NCBI RefSeq assembly: GCF_005484805.1
Contig: NZ_CP039432.1
Span: forward strand, 2,852,001 to 2,916,000
DNA length: 64,000 nucleotides
DNA from: Rhodococcus sp. SGAir0479
GTDB lineage: Bacteria; Actinomycetota; Actinomycetes; Mycobacteriales; Mycobacteriaceae
Reading direction: 5' to 3'
A program made the translations under genes and the position numbers. How positions within the stretch are numbered: position 1 is the first letter of the stretch; each line of letters opens with the position of its first letter. The notes beneath the pieces are model-generated. The model searched no databases. It had not been told where the DNA came from and saw only the letters and a program-made list of their open reading frames with translations. Below are positions 28,326 through 37,795 of this stretch, piece after piece.

Positions 28326-30016
28326 TCCTTCCTCGCCGGCCCGCTGCCGCGTCGCCGCGGGACGCGCGGGGTCAGTGCTGGTGCGGGGTCGCGGGCGATT
28401 GCGCCGCCCGGCAGGGTGAGGGTGGTGGTCCGATACGGGCTCGTCCACACGACGACGCCACCGGCGAGCATCGTCGCGGCGAAGCGGCCTGAGGTCTTCA
28501 GGTTGTGGTGGAACTGGCACAGGCACTGCAGATTCGGTACGACGGTCCACCCGCCCGCCTTCGGGTCGAGGTGGGAGAACGGCACGACGTGGTCGAGCTG
28601 GCAGCGCGCCGCGGGCACGGAGCACCCCGGGAACCGGCAGTGCCCGTCTCGGGTGCGAACCATTGCTGTCGTCGCGGCGTCGGGCCGGTAGACCAGCGCC
28701 CCGTCCGGTGGCGACGTCGCGCCCGAGTGCCCGCCGCGGCACTGTCCTCGACGGGTCGTCACGGGACCGGCTTCGACCGCACGCTCGATCGCGGCAGCCG
28801 TCGTCCCCACCCCCGCGGGCGGTGTTCCCGCTAACGGGCGTCTGCGTGTCACCGGCACCGGTAGTCGGCAGCCCCGATGTCGAGACCCGCGCGTCCTGAA
28901 TACGTGCATACGTCGGTGCGGCCCGAGTCCTGGACGCGGTTCATCCGGTTCCGATTCCGACTCCGACTGCGACTGCGGCTCTGGCTCCGGCCCCGTGTCC
29001 GACTCCGGCTCGACATCCGGCTCCGGTTCTTCGGCCGGGTGCATCCGTCGATCCGTCACGAGTCCGAGTTCGGTCGCCAGATCCAGCATTTCGGTCAGCA
29101 CTGCCTGCCAGGTCGCATCCTCGGCGAGCACCTGGGCCAACTGCGGATCGATCGGGCCGTGACCGTCGAGGTACGCGGGCGATGCCGTCAACCCGAGCAA
29201 CGTCGCGACGTCGACGGTGATCTGCACGAGCGGCTTCCGTCGCGACGGTGCCGTCGCGCCACCCGCCTTCGGACACTCGGACTTCTCACACGTGCACGGC
29301 AGTGCCGCTTCCCCGTGCACCAACGCCATGAAGGCGTCGACGAGCAGGGCCTGACGACCGCGCCGGTCCCTGACACACACGGTTTCGGCCATTTCGCAGA
29401 CCAGCTGCCAGGCCGCCTGTCCCTGTTCGGCAGTGAGCACCGCAGTGAACTCCGACAACGGCCCGACGGGACGAACCTTGACCCGGCACTCCGCTTCCGC
29501 GAGTTCACGGTCCGTCGCCGCCTCGTCCGGACTGGCCCGCACGATCAGCTCCCGGATCTCCCGGCCGAGAGCGGCGGGCGCCAGCCGGCGCGCCGATTCG
29601 ACGATCTCGTGCTCGAGCAGCGCCACCGTTCCGGGAAGCAGTCCGACGGTCTCACGGTGTATCCGCCAGGCGCGGGCGTAGTCGAGCTCACCGGCCAGGA
29701 ACGCCGCCCGCGTCAACGGAAGACGCAGGCGCAGATCCACCCCGAGATCGCAGAAGTGAGACGCCATCGTGTGCGAGCACCCCAGCCGGATCGAGACCTC
29801 GGCAAGCGCTTCGTTGCCGCAATCGCGGATGTCGTTGCCCCGCAGCTGTACGTCGCGCTCGAGGGCGGCCAGCGTCAGCTCCCCCGCCAACAACACCTTT
29901 CGCGCGGCGTGTGCGTTCTCGACCCGAGCGAGCTGCGACAGCTCGGTGAAACGCACCGCCTCGAGGGCGGCATCGTCTGCCGCCCGCTCTCCGACCCCAC
30001 CCCCGGTATCGAACAT
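28295..30016 (-). CDS. DUF222/HNH endonuclease domain protein, SOS-boxed
   Basis: A 573-residue protein of the 13E12-repeat type: DUF222 domain at about 20-330, an acidic low-complexity linker (Glu/Pro/Ser repeats near 340-370), and a C-terminal HNH nuclease (460-506: CRFPGCSVPAARC, DHVVPFSH, then CQFHHN). The HNH ligands look intact, so nuclease activity is possible. In M. tuberculosis several 13E12 proteins belong to the LexA regulon; here the LexA box overlaps the start codon. The ATG at 30016 is preferred: its -10 ends 7 nt upstream, so the mRNA would be leaderless. The middle part (about 370-430) is Arg-rich and poorly conserved but shows no frameshift. Possibly a mobile or selfish nuclease. 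Confidence 0.85.
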   Translation of the reverse strand: MFDTGGGVGERAADDAALEAVRFTELSQLARVENAHAARKVLLAGELTLAALERDVQLRGNDIRDCGNEALAEVSIRLGCSHTMASHFCDLGVDLRLRLPLTRAAFLAGELDYARAWRIHRETVGLLPGTVALLEHEIVESARRLAPAALGREIRELIVRASPDEAATDRELAEAECRVKVRPVGPLSEFTAVLTAEQGQAAWQLVCEMAETVCVRDRRGRQALLVDAFMALVHGEAALPCTCEKSECPKAGGATAPSRRKPLVQITVDVATLLGLTASPAYLDGHGPIDPQLAQVLAEDATWQAVLTEMLDLATELGLVTDRRMHPAEEPEPDVEPESDTGPEPEPQSQSESESEPDEPRPGLGPHRRMHVFRTRGSRHRGCRLPVPVTRRRPLAGTPPAGVGTTAAAIERAVEAGPVTTRRGQCRGGHSGATSPPDGALVYRPDAATTAMVRTRDGHCRFPGCSVPAARCQLDHVVPFSHLDPKAGGWTVVPNLQCLCQFHHNLKTSGRFAATMLAGGVVVWTSPYRTTTLTLPGGAIARDPAPALTPRVPRRRGSGPARKDQPDVGPPPF

Positions 30017-30024
30017 GTTTTCGA
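30009..30024. promoter_or_regulatory. LexA (SOS) box overlapping HNH gene start
   Basis: TCGAACATGTTTTCGA differs from TCGAAC-N4-GTTCGA by one base. It covers the ATG of the DUF222/HNH gene and the predicted transcription start, so LexA would act as a direct roadblock. Confidence 0.8.
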
Positions 30025-30029
30025 TCGTA
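30024..30029 (-). promoter_or_regulatory. -10 hexamer of HNH gene, leaderless layout
   Basis: TACGAT on the minus strand, then 7 nt (CGAAAAC), then ATG. It abuts the LexA box. Confidence 0.5.
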
Positions 30030-30086
30030 ACGGAGACCCCCGACAACCCGGCTGCTCTCAGAGCCGAGACCGGCTCGCACACCGAC

Positions 30087-30905
30087 TCACGCCACGACGT
30101 CGCGGCCCGCCACCCGCTCGAGATGTGTGCGCACCGCCCGCGCCACGAGTCCGGGGTTCTCGAGCATGGGAATGTGCCCGACGGCGGGAAGGACGATCTC
30201 CTCCACCGGTCCCGGCAGCTCGTCGACGAAACGCTGGATGCACGTGTCCCGCGCCAGGAAGGTGTCGCACTCGCCCAGGATCAGCGTCGTCGGCGCCACG
30301 ATCCGTTCGAGCCCGGTGAGCGGTCCGTCCCGGAGGAAGGCGAGCAGGATCGGCAGATACACCGAACAGTGGGACACCGCACGTACGACGTCGGTGGCGT
30401 CTACAGGGTCGACGGCCGTGACGTCGTGACTGCTATCGGCGATGACGCGCCGCTGGAAGAAGCCGTGGGCAGCCGCCCGGTCGCCGATCAGCCGGGCGAG
30501 GGCCATGCGCGGGAACTGCACCACGAATCCGAAACCTGTTCGGAACTCCGTGTAGGAGAATCGTTTCCAGCCACCTCCCGGATTGACGGCGGCCACCGAG
30601 CGGGCCCGGCCGCGGGCCGCCAACTCGAAGGCGACCTGTCCTCCCAGCGAGTTCCCGACGACGTGGCAGGTGTCCCAACCGAGCACATCGAGCTCTCGCT
30701 CGATGCCGTCCGCCAGACCCGCGACACCCAATTCGCGCCACCGCAGCCGCGGCCCACCCCAGTGTCCCGGCATCGTGAGCGCGAGGGTGTCGTAGTCGGG
30801 CGCGAGCGCGTCGACCACCCGGTGCCACACGTGGTGCGACAGCGTGAAGCCGTGCAGCAACAGCACAGGTTCACCGGTCCCCGCGCGATACGCCGACGTC
30901 ACCAT
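30087..30905 (-). CDS. Alpha/beta hydrolase
   Basis: A 272-residue cytosolic alpha/beta hydrolase. The oxyanion loop is LLLHGFTLSHHVW (about 16-28), the nucleophile elbow GNSLGG holds the Ser, LGECDTFL gives the acid and GHIPMLENP the His. A cap region lies between (RRVIADSSHDVTAVDP). It resembles C-C bond hydrolases and lipases of aromatic or steroid breakdown but the substrate is not clear. The ATG at 30905 has GGGGAGGAG ten bases upstream; a longer frame starting 147 bp earlier lacks similarity. It lies 70 bp before the HNH gene on the same strand. Confidence 0.8.
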   Translation of the reverse strand: MVTSAYRAGTGEPVLLLHGFTLSHHVWHRVVDALAPDYDTLALTMPGHWGGPRLRWRELGVAGLADGIERELDVLGWDTCHVVGNSLGGQVAFELAARGRARSVAAVNPGGGWKRFSYTEFRTGFGFVVQFPRMALARLIGDRAAAHGFFQRRVIADSSHDVTAVDPVDATDVVRAVSHCSVYLPILLAFLRDGPLTGLERIVAPTTLILGECDTFLARDTCIQRFVDELPGPVEEIVLPAVGHIPMLENPGLVARAVRTHLERVAGRDVVA

Positions 30906-31100
30906 GACCGTCTCCTCCCCAGCGGCGTCCTCCATGGGTAACACCCGCCGTCGGTGACGACAAGAGCCGTGAGCGAGCCGCGGTAGTAGCGCTGATGCGA
31001 CAGTTCCTCTGCCGGGCCCCGCTTCGAAACGACGAGAACGGCTGCGCGACACGAGTCGCGCATTTGCGCCGATCGCGACACCACGCAGCTCACCGTCGCC

Positions 31101-31106
31101 TACAGT
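31101..31106 (+). promoter_or_regulatory. -10 hexamer of metallophosphatase gene, leaderless layout
   Basis: TACAGT ends 6 nt before the GTG at 31113 and directly before another in-frame GTG at 31107, which therefore cannot be the start if this promoter is used. Confidence 0.5.
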
Positions 31107-31112
31107 GTGCGC

Positions 31113-32861
31113 GTGGGTGAACAGCGGATGAACGGCATGAATCGTCGCACCTTCCTCGGCGCCGCCGGAGTGGGAGCTCTCGGAATCGCGGGCCTCCCGC
31201 TGATCGGAAACCGGTCCTGGAATCCGCTTGTGGGACAGGCTCTCGCGGCGCCGTTGCCCGCCTCGATCGCCGGCACCACGCTCGAGTCCGTCGCCGTCCC
31301 CCTCGGCACGAGCGGGTACCGCCGGCTCACGGCCGGGCCGGGGTGGCCGCTGGTCGTCCGAAACGATCTGGCGGAGGCGAAGTCCGGGCGCGAGGACCGT
31401 CGCACCGCGCTGGCGTCACTGGTCCAACTCACCGATGTCCACGTGCTCGACGCCCAGTCGCCCGTTCGATTCGAGTACGTCCACCCCTTCCAGGGAGCCG
31501 CGTTCCGGCCGCAGGAGACGATGACGGCCCAGGGCCTGGTCTCGCTCATCGACCGGGTCAACTCGCTGCGCAGGGGCCCGCACACCCAACGCGACTTCGA
31601 CGCCGTCGTCACCACCGGCGACAACACCGACAACAAGGAGTTCGTCGAGCTGGGCTGGTTCCTCACCGCCCTCAACGGCGGCACCATCGTGCCCAACACC
31701 GGCGACCCGACCCGGTACGAGGGTGTGCAGAACTCGGGCGCCGAGCTGTACTGGAACCCGGAGTCGTCGCTGCAGGACATCTACAAGCAGACGGGTTTCC
31801 CGGAGGTGCCCGGCCTACTCACCGCCGCGCTGCAGGCCGTCGACAGCCCCGGTTTGAACACCAAGTGGTACTGCGTGTTCGGCAACCACGACGACTCGGT
31901 CGAGGGCACGCTGCCGAGCGGAATTCCGTTCCTCGAGCAGATGTACACGGGCAACAAGAAGTTCGAGGTCCCCGACTCGTCGGATCAGGCGGCGCGGATC
32001 TCCAGCGCCCTCAGCTCGGACCCGACCGCGCTGCTCAATCTGCTCTCGGCCATCACCACCCCTCCGCGCACCGTCACGCCGGATGCGCGCCGGCAGCCGT
32101 TCACGCCCCGGGAGTTCATCGCCGCCCACCTCGATCCGGCCAACACAGGACCGGGCCCGGTGGGGCACGGTTTCGCGCCGGACGCCGACGAGACCGGCAT
32201 CGGTTACTACACATTCGAGATCGCGCCCGGTGTCGTCGGCATCAGCATGGACTCGACCAACCGCGCCGGCTTCGTCGACGGCTCACTCGGTGAGGCGCAG
32301 TTCCGGTGGATCGAGCAGACGTTGTCGGCCGGCAGCAGCAAGTACTACGACACCAACGGGGCGCTGGTCACGCAGAGCCGCACGGACACCTTCTTCGTGC
32401 TGTTCAGCCACCACACGAGCACCACGATGGCCAACACGCTCCCCGATCCCGAGCGCCCCCTCGAGCCGCGAATCAAGGGCGCCCAGCTGGTGGATCTGCT
32501 GCACCGCTTCCCCAACGTGCTGGCCTGGATCAACGGCCACACCCACGAGAACCGGATCACGCCGCAGGTCGGCCCCACCGCGGAACAGAGCTTCTGGGAG
32601 ATCAACACCGCGTCGCACATCGACTTTCCGCAGCAGGGCCGGATCATCGAGGTGGTCGACAACAACGACGGCACCGTCTCGCTGCTGACGACGTTGATCG
32701 AGGCCGACAGCCCCTATCAGGTGGACTACGACGACTTCTCCCCCGCGGGCCTGGCCTCCCTGTACCGGGAGTTCTCGTTCAACGACATCCACGCCGACCC
32801 CAAGCTGCTCGGTGGGTCGCCCGATCACAACGTCGAACTGGTGGTGGCGACTCTGCGCTGA
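31113..32861 (+). CDS. Tat-exported metallophosphoesterase, TIGR03767 family
   Basis: About 582 residues. The N-terminus has a twin-arginine signal (MNRRTFLGAAGVGALGIAGLP) and a cleavage region near LAAPLPA, so the folded protein is exported. The calcineurin-like metal motifs are LVQLTDVHVLD, TTGDNTDNKEF, FGNHDDS, FSHHTS and NGHTHENR, in the right order, giving a two-metal phosphoesterase site. The actinobacterial family TIGR03767 fits. Substrate unknown; extracytoplasmic phosphomonoesters or diesters are likely. The gene stands alone between a divergent hydrolase and a convergent K+ channel gene. Confidence 0.85.
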   Translation: MGEQRMNGMNRRTFLGAAGVGALGIAGLPLIGNRSWNPLVGQALAAPLPASIAGTTLESVAVPLGTSGYRRLTAGPGWPLVVRNDLAEAKSGREDRRTALASLVQLTDVHVLDAQSPVRFEYVHPFQGAAFRPQETMTAQGLVSLIDRVNSLRRGPHTQRDFDAVVTTGDNTDNKEFVELGWFLTALNGGTIVPNTGDPTRYEGVQNSGAELYWNPESSLQDIYKQTGFPEVPGLLTAALQAVDSPGLNTKWYCVFGNHDDSVEGTLPSGIPFLEQMYTGNKKFEVPDSSDQAARISSALSSDPTALLNLLSAITTPPRTVTPDARRQPFTPREFIAAHLDPANTGPGPVGHGFAPDADETGIGYYTFEIAPGVVGISMDSTNRAGFVDGSLGEAQFRWIEQTLSAGSSKYYDTNGALVTQSRTDTFFVLFSHHTSTTMANTLPDPERPLEPRIKGAQLVDLLHRFPNVLAWINGHTHENRITPQVGPTAEQSFWEINTASHIDFPQQGRIIEVVDNNDGTVSLLTTLIEADSPYQVDYDDFSPAGLASLYREFSFNDIHADPKLLGGSPDHNVELVVATLR

Positions 32862-32871
32862 CCGCTGCGGC

Positions 32872-33432
32872 TCACGCGGATTCGCCGGACGTGTCGTCGC
32901 GCCGGTGGTCCCGGCCCCACTTCGCGGCGTTCGTCAGCACCTTGACGCCCACCGCGAGCATCACCAGGTTTCCGACCATCATCGTGGTCACCACGCCGCG
33001 TGCCGTCTGGTCGACCGGGGCGATGTCGCCGAATCCCACGGTCGCGAAGACGGTGAGCGTGAAGTAGAGCGCGTCGAGCCTGGTCAACGGCTCGGTGAAC
33101 GAGGTGGGGTCCATCGTCGACAACAGGAATGTCGTTGTGGCCGAGCCCAACAAGTAGGTCGGCAACGTCACCGCCAGCGCCTCGGCCGCCCGCAACATCG
33201 GCGTCGGCGAACGGATGATGCGCATCACCTGCCAGATGCACAGGGCCACGACCGACGCCAGCCCACCGACGAGAATCGTGACGGCGCCCGCATCGTCCAG
33301 GCGATCCATCGGCAGCGCGAAGTACGCGACGGACAGCAGCACCACGGTCACCAGTGCCCGGGACAGAGTTCTCGCCAGCAGCCGCCGACGCTGCCGTCGG
33401 TCGTACTGCGGCACACCTTCACGGTCGGGCAT
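32872..33432 (-). CDS. Potassium channel family protein
   Basis: A 186-residue membrane protein with the K+ selectivity filter TVGFGD at 131-136, preceded by the pore helix LDALYFTLTVFA and followed by the inner helix VVTTMMVGNLVMLAVGVKV. Further hydrophobic segments at about 25-41, 50-70 and 84-106 precede the pore, so there are about four or five spans; no RCK/TrkA-N domain is attached. The ATG at 33432 has GAGGGACGG upstream. Function as a K+ pore is likely; gating input unknown. Confidence 0.85.
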   Translation of the reverse strand: MPDREGVPQYDRRQRRRLLARTLSRALVTVVLLSVAYFALPMDRLDDAGAVTILVGGLASVVALCIWQVMRIIRSPTPMLRAAEALAVTLPTYLLGSATTTFLLSTMDPTSFTEPLTRLDALYFTLTVFATVGFGDIAPVDQTARGVVTTMMVGNLVMLAVGVKVLTNAAKWGRDHRRDDTSGESA

Positions 33433-33663
33433 CCGTCCCTCGATTCGCCGTCGGTTACGGCCCTGTTTCGACCTTCCCCGCGTGCAACCCACCGCCACGA
33501 CCTGCACCGACACGTCAGGACGAGCAATTCGGCCCGACATTCGGTAACGTTCAGATAACGACGTCGGCACGTCTGTACCGAAGTATCTCGAGTTTTCCGC
33601 GCCGACGAGAGCCGAACGAGACGGTTCCACGACCGAACACGCACCGACAACGGGAGGTGGACG

Positions 33664-35145
33664 ATGCGCAACTCACTGGGAATCTCGGCTGGAGCCGCCG
33701 GCGTGTGCGCCGCACTCGTCACTACCGACGAGACCGGGGCGCAGTCGGTCGAGTACCGCACGATCTCCGCAGACCTGGGGACCCACACCGACGTCGGCGG
33801 ACTGGCGCTGTCGGCGATCGGATTGATGACCACCCAGGTCCCCGACTGCCGCATCGAACCCGACGCGATCGCCGTCGCCTATCGCAACGAGAGCCAGGCG
33901 GCTGCCGTGCGCTCGGCGGCGAAGACGCAGCGCCGGGCTATCCGGCTGGTGCCCGAGACCGACGCGATCCTGACCTACCTGCGCAGCACCGGGCTGGTGG
34001 CGCAGTACGACCGCATTGCGCTCACCGACCTCGGCTCGTCCGGGTTGACCGTCACGATCGTGGCCCCCGGCGACGGGACCGTCGCGGTACGCGATCGCAC
34101 CGCCGAGATCAGCGCCGACGCGGCCGCCGGCGCGACCCCGGACGGGATCGCCTCGCGGATAGCCGAATTCGTCTCCGAGGTCGCGGGCCGAAGCCTGCGC
34201 CCGCCGGACGCGGTCGTCCTGGTCGGCGGCGGCGGCAACGTCCCCGGTCTCGCCGAAGCGCTCGACGCCGCGGTCGACGGGGTGACCATCGCCGTTCCGG
34301 AACCCGAGGCCGTCGCCGCCAAGGGCGCGGCATTACTGGCCGGCTCGAACGAACGCCAGTCCTTTCCCGTCGTCACCGGATCGGGCACCCGCGCGTCCGG
34401 TGCGCTCATCGGCGCCTTCGTCGTCGGAGCCCTGCTGCTGGGGTACGGCGTGAAGGAGATGATTCCGTCGAGCAACGAGAACTACGCTCCCACCGGCAGT
34501 CTGGTCGACACCCCCAGCGAGACGGCACCGCCGCCCGACTCGCTCGTGGCGAACCCCGAGGAGACCGGCATTCCGACCGGGGATCCCACCGTTACGCAGG
34601 CGCTTCCGTTACCGATCACAGAGATTCCGCAGTCGACGTACGGCTACCCGACGACCCAGCCGTCGATCACGACGCCGCCCACGACCACCACGCCGGACTC
34701 GTCCAGCGAGAGTCCGACCACCACCTCGGCCACCCCGACCGAGACCCTGCCGTGGATTCCGCCGAAGTGGCCGGAGCTGCCCACGTGGCTTCCCGACGCC
34801 GTGCCCGCGCCGCCGACCGACGACGAGCAGGCGCCCGAGACCGGGACGACGCCTCCCGATCCCACCACGCCCACCGATCCGGTCACCCCCACCGACCCGG
34901 TGACACCCACCGACCCGGTGACCCCCACCGATCCGGTCACGCCGGAGGAACCGAATCTGTCGACCGACCCGGAGGCACCCGAGGCCGGTTCCTCCGCCCC
35001 CTCGACACCGCCGCCGTCGGTGGCTCCGGCGATTCCGCAGACGCCGTCGACTCCCCCGACGTTCTCGACGCCCGAGCCGGGCCCTGCGGTCAGTCCCGAA
35101 CCTGGCTCACCGACACCGGCAGCCCCGGGTTCGTCGCCGAGCTGA
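33664..35145 (+). CDS. Actin-fold (Hsp70-like) membrane protein with proline-rich tail
   Basis: A 493-residue protein. The N-terminal part (1-230) has actin/Hsp70-type features: [14 protein letters not shown] at the start, [14 protein letters not shown] (phosphate-2-like loop) and [20 protein letters not shown] (adenosine loop) with KGAALLAG, as in cytosolic DnaK-like ATPases, although no peptide-binding domain follows. One membrane helix is at about 248-268; the rest is a Thr/Pro/Ser-rich extracellular tail including four TPTDPV repeats. Similar proteins occur in mycobacteria and Rhodococcus without known function. An inside ATPase domain joined to an outside stalk suggests a cell-wall sensor. 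The end overlaps convergent tsaD by 56 bp. Confidence 0.7.
   Translation: MRNSLGISAGAAGVCAALVTTDETGAQSVEYRTISADLGTHTDVGGLALSAIGLMTTQVPDCRIEPDAIAVAYRNESQAAAVRSAAKTQRRAIRLVPETDAILTYLRSTGLVAQYDRIALTDLGSSGLTVTIVAPGDGTVAVRDRTAEISADAAAGATPDGIASRIAEFVSEVAGRSLRPPDAVVLVGGGGNVPGLAEALDAAVDGVTIAVPEPEAVAAKGAALLAGSNERQSFPVVTGSGTRASGALIGAFVVGALLLGYGVKEMIPSSNENYAPTGSLVDTPSETAPPPDSLVANPEETGIPTGDPTVTQALPLPITEIPQSTYGYPTTQPSITTPPTTTTPDSSSESPTTTSATPTETLPWIPPKWPELPTWLPDAVPAPPTDDEQAPETGTTPPDPTTPTDPVTPTDPVTPTDPVTPTDPVTPEEPNLSTDPEAPEAGSSAPSTPPPSVAPAIPQTPSTPPTFSTPEPGPAVSPEPGSPTPAAPGSSPS
34867..34938 (+). repeat. Four 18-bp tandem repeats encoding TPTDPV
   Basis: Four adjacent 18-bp units (34867, 34885, 34903, 34921) differ only at third codon positions. 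Such in-frame repeats can change copy number between strains and alter stalk length. Confidence 0.85.
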
Positions 35146-36130
35146 GCTGGGACGGCTGCGCGCCGCCCGCGATCAGGTGGGCACCGAGCGCGGCGATCAT
35201 CACACCGTTGTCGGTGCACAGCCGGGGGCTGGGCACGCGGAGCGTGATTCCGGCTGCCGCGCAACGCTCTTCGGCCAACGAGCGGATCCGGGAGTTGGCG
35301 GTCGCGCCGCCGCCGAGGACCAGGGTGTCCACGCCGACGTCCTGCGCCGCGCGCACCGCCTTCATCGTCAGCACGTCCGCGACCGACTCCTGGAATCCGG
35401 CGGCGACGTCGGCGACCGGAACGTCCTCGCCCGCGCGCTGCCTGGCCTCGACGTACCGCGCGACCGCGGTCTTCAGTCCCGAGAACGAGAAGTCGTGACG
35501 CGCGTCCCGCGGTCCGGTCATGCCGCGCGGGAACACGATGGCGTCCCGATCGCCGCGCTGCGCGAGACGATCGAGTGCGGGACCGCCCGGAAATCCGAGG
35601 TCGAGCAGCCGGGCCACCTTGTCGAACGCCTCACCGGCGGCATCGTCGACGGTGGTGCCGAGCTCGACGATCGGCTTGCGCCCCAGCTCCTCGACGTGCA
35701 GCAGGTGGGTGTGGCCCCCCGAGACCAGCAGCGCGACGCACGGCGGCATCGGGCCGTGCTCGATGGTGTCGACCGCGACGTGCCCGCCCAGGTGGTTGAT
35801 CGCGTAGAACGGCACGTCCCAGGCCGCTGCGTACGCCTTGGCCGCGGCCACCCCGACCAGCAGCGCACCGGCCAGGCCCGGCCCGATGGTCACGGCGAGG
35901 GCGTCCGGCTTGTCGATGCCGGCGGCGGCGAGCGCACGCTTCATGGTGGGGACCATCGCCTCGAGGTGCGCGCGGGAGGCGACCTCCGGCACCACACCGC
36001 CGTAGCGGGCGTGCTGGTCCACACTCGACGCGACCTCGTCGGCGAGCAGCTCGCAGTGACCGTCGTCGTGCCAACGGACGATGCCGACACCGGTCTCGTC
36101 GCACGAACTCTCGATACCCATCACGATCAT
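35090..36130 (-). CDS. tsaD: tRNA N6-threonylcarbamoyladenosine transferase TsaD
   Basis: Transfers the threonylcarbamoyl group to A37 of ANN-decoding tRNAs, with TsaB and TsaE. About 346 residues. It begins [15 protein letters not shown]; the metal-binding His are in SRAHLEAM and [19 protein letters not shown] and [14 protein letters not shown] are the ASKHA nucleotide loops. A GTG at 36139 overlapping the rimI stop is possible, but GAGGAG spaced eight bases before the ATG at 36130 favours the latter. The block tsaE-tsaB-rimI-tsaD is in the same order as in mycobacteria. Its last 56 bp are antisense to the actin-fold gene. Confidence 0.95.
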   Translation of the reverse strand: MIVMGIESSCDETGVGIVRWHDDGHCELLADEVASSVDQHARYGGVVPEVASRAHLEAMVPTMKRALAAAGIDKPDALAVTIGPGLAGALLVGVAAAKAYAAAWDVPFYAINHLGGHVAVDTIEHGPMPPCVALLVSGGHTHLLHVEELGRKPIVELGTTVDDAAGEAFDKVARLLDLGFPGGPALDRLAQRGDRDAIVFPRGMTGPRDARHDFSFSGLKTAVARYVEARQRAGEDVPVADVAAGFQESVADVLTMKAVRAAQDVGVDTLVLGGGATANSRIRSLAEERCAAAGITLRVPSPRLCTDNGVMIAALGAHLIAGGAQPSQLSSATNPGLPVSVSQVRD

Positions 36131-36135
36131 GGCCG

Positions 36136-36606
36136 TCACTCCTCACCCGGTGCCGGGCGGCGCATCGTGAAGGCGTCCGCGCCACTCGGCTGGTAATACC
36201 GCTTCCTGGTACCGACGATCTCGAAGCCCTCGCGTCGGTACAGCGCGATCGCCGGTTCGTTGTCCGTGCGTACCTCGAGGAACACCGGTCCACCCCACTT
36301 GTCCGCGACCCGCAGCAGTTCGGCGAGCAGCGCTCCCCCGACGCCGCCACGCTGCGCGGTCGGATCCACACCGATCGTATGCACCTCGGCCTCGGGAGTG
36401 ATGCCGGTCCCGAGCAACGCCACGCCGGCGTAGCCGATCAGGACATCCGCGTCGTCGCGCGCCGTGAAGTACCGATTGTGTCCGCCCGCGAGCTCCGAGC
36501 GGAAAGCCTGCGCGCTCCACGGGTCGTCACCGGGGAACAGCACCCGCTCGAGCTCCGCGCACCGATCGGCGTCGGCGTCGGTCATCGGAACGATCCGGAA
36601 AGTCAT
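36136..36606 (-). CDS. rimI: GNAT acetyltransferase RimI
   Basis: A 156-residue GNAT N-acetyltransferase of the RimI type, which acetylates the N-terminus of ribosomal protein S18 and other proteins in related species. The acetyl-CoA loop is [14 protein letters not shown], followed by [21 protein letters not shown], both typical. It overlaps tsaB by 4 bp (ATGA) and lies inside the t6A cluster, which is conserved in actinobacteria. Precise substrate here is not certain. Confidence 0.9.
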   Translation of the reverse strand: MTFRIVPMTDADADRCAELERVLFPGDDPWSAQAFRSELAGGHNRYFTARDDADVLIGYAGVALLGTGITPEAEVHTIGVDPTAQRGGVGGALLAELLRVADKWGGPVFLEVRTDNEPAIALYRREGFEIVGTRKRYYQPSGADAFTMRRPAPGEE

Positions 36607-37268
36607 TTGCGCCGGTCCGCCAGCTCCACCGCGTCCGGCCGTCGCAGATACAGCGGCACCAGCGGCTCGGGTTCCACCCCGACCCGCAGCGCCTGTGCCG
36701 CGACCGTCACCAGTCCGCGGGGCGACGGCGTCTCCACCGGCTCCACCGGCAGATCGAACATGTCCACGTGCGACGCCGATCCGGCGATGACCTCCGAGGG
36801 GGCCGCGTCGAGTTCGGACGGCTTGACCACCTCGGGTCCCGCGACACGCCGCGCCCCCGAGTACCGCGCCCAGTACACCTCACGCCGGCGGGCGTCGGTG
36901 ACCACCAACAGTTCCCGGTCACCGGTCCCGGTCGCCACGTCGGACGCGATCGCGTCGAGGCTGCAGACGCCGTGGACGGGGATGCCGAGCGCGTCACCGA
37001 ACGCGGCCGCCGTGGCCATGCCGACCCGCAGGCCGGTGAAGGGACCGGGGCCCACTCCGACGACGACGGCGTCGAGATCCGCGGGAGGGTGACCGCTCTG
37101 CGCGAGACAGTCGAGAATCTGCGGGGTGAGCACCTCCGCGTGCGCACGGGCGTCGACGGTGACCCGCGTCGCCAGCTCCCGCGGGGCGGCGTCGTCGGAG
37201 TCCCGGTCGAACTGCACGACACCCGCGGTGACCGCGGGTGTGGAGGTGTCGATGGCAAGCACAAGCAC
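36603..37268 (-). CDS. tsaB: tRNA t6A modification dimerisation protein TsaB
   Basis: A 222-residue protein with a degenerate ASKHA fold that holds TsaD in the t6A complex. It begins VLVLAIDTSTPAVTAGV, has the conserved GVGPGPFTGLRVGMATA (about 70-86) and VTDARRREVYWARY. GTG at 37268 is chosen; a longer frame starts upstream inside tsaE's end. There is a 26-bp gap after tsaE containing TAGCCT, a weak -10 ending eight bases before the GTG, so it could have its own promoter. Confidence 0.92.
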   Translation of the reverse strand: MLVLAIDTSTPAVTAGVVQFDRDSDDAAPRELATRVTVDARAHAEVLTPQILDCLAQSGHPPADLDAVVVGVGPGPFTGLRVGMATAAAFGDALGIPVHGVCSLDAIASDVATGTGDRELLVVTDARRREVYWARYSGARRVAGPEVVKPSELDAAPSEVIAGSASHVDMFDLPVEPVETPSPRGLVTVAAQALRVGVEPEPLVPLYLRRPDAVELADRRK

Positions 37269-37294
37269 GGTAGTCCAGGCTACTCGGGCCCGGG

Positions 37295-37795
37295 TTACGT
37301 GCTCGACACCCACTCCCACGTGGCCGTCCGGACATCGGATTCGGGTTCCCGCCGCAGCCGCAAGCGCAGATGCCGGTCGGCCAGATGCTCGACGACGCCC
37401 TCGCCCCACTCGACCACCACGACGGCCGACGCCAGATCGGTGTCGAGGTCGAGCGCGTCGAGTTGATCGTGCATGTCGACGGCTCCCCCACCGCCGGCCT
37501 CGCCCAGCCGGTACGCGTCCACGTGGACGAGCGCGACGGGCGCACCCCCGTCGGGGCGGGTTCCGGGGCGATGCTCGCGCGCGATGATGAACGTCGGCGA
37601 CGTCACCCGTCCCTCGACACCCAGTCCGGCCGCGATACCGCGGGTCAGCGCGGTCTTGCCCGCGCCGAGCGGGCCGTCGAGCACCACCAGGTCGCCGGCC
37701 TCGAGGTCCCGCGCCAACGTCCGCCCGAGCGCCTCGGTGTCCTCGGTGGTCGGCAGCGTCGCGCTGCCGCTTCCGGTTCGTGCGTCAGCCGACAT
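37295..37795 (-). CDS. tsaE: tRNA t6A modification ATPase TsaE
   Basis: A 167-residue P-loop ATPase that drives turnover of the TsaB-TsaD complex. The Walker A is GPLGAGKTALTRG (about 40-52), VTSPTFIIAREH is switch-like, and VVVVEWGEGV contains the acidic residue. A glycine run (EAGGGGAVD) replaces part of the usual YRL loop region. GGAG lies 11 bases before the ATG at 37795, and the gene overlaps the upstream hydrolase by 11 bp. Full length with no defect seen. Confidence 0.93.
   Translation of the reverse strand: MSADARTGSGSATLPTTEDTEALGRTLARDLEAGDLVVLDGPLGAGKTALTRGIAAGLGVEGRVTSPTFIIAREHRPGTRPDGGAPVALVHVDAYRLGEAGGGGAVDMHDQLDALDLDTDLASAVVVVEWGEGVVEHLADRHLRLRLRREPESDVRTATWEWVSST

Noticed and set aside
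28700..29000. Possible frameshift in the DUF222/HNH linker
   Set aside because: The frame is open throughout, and the linker in this family is variable and low-complexity. HNH and DUF222 domains are in the same frame.
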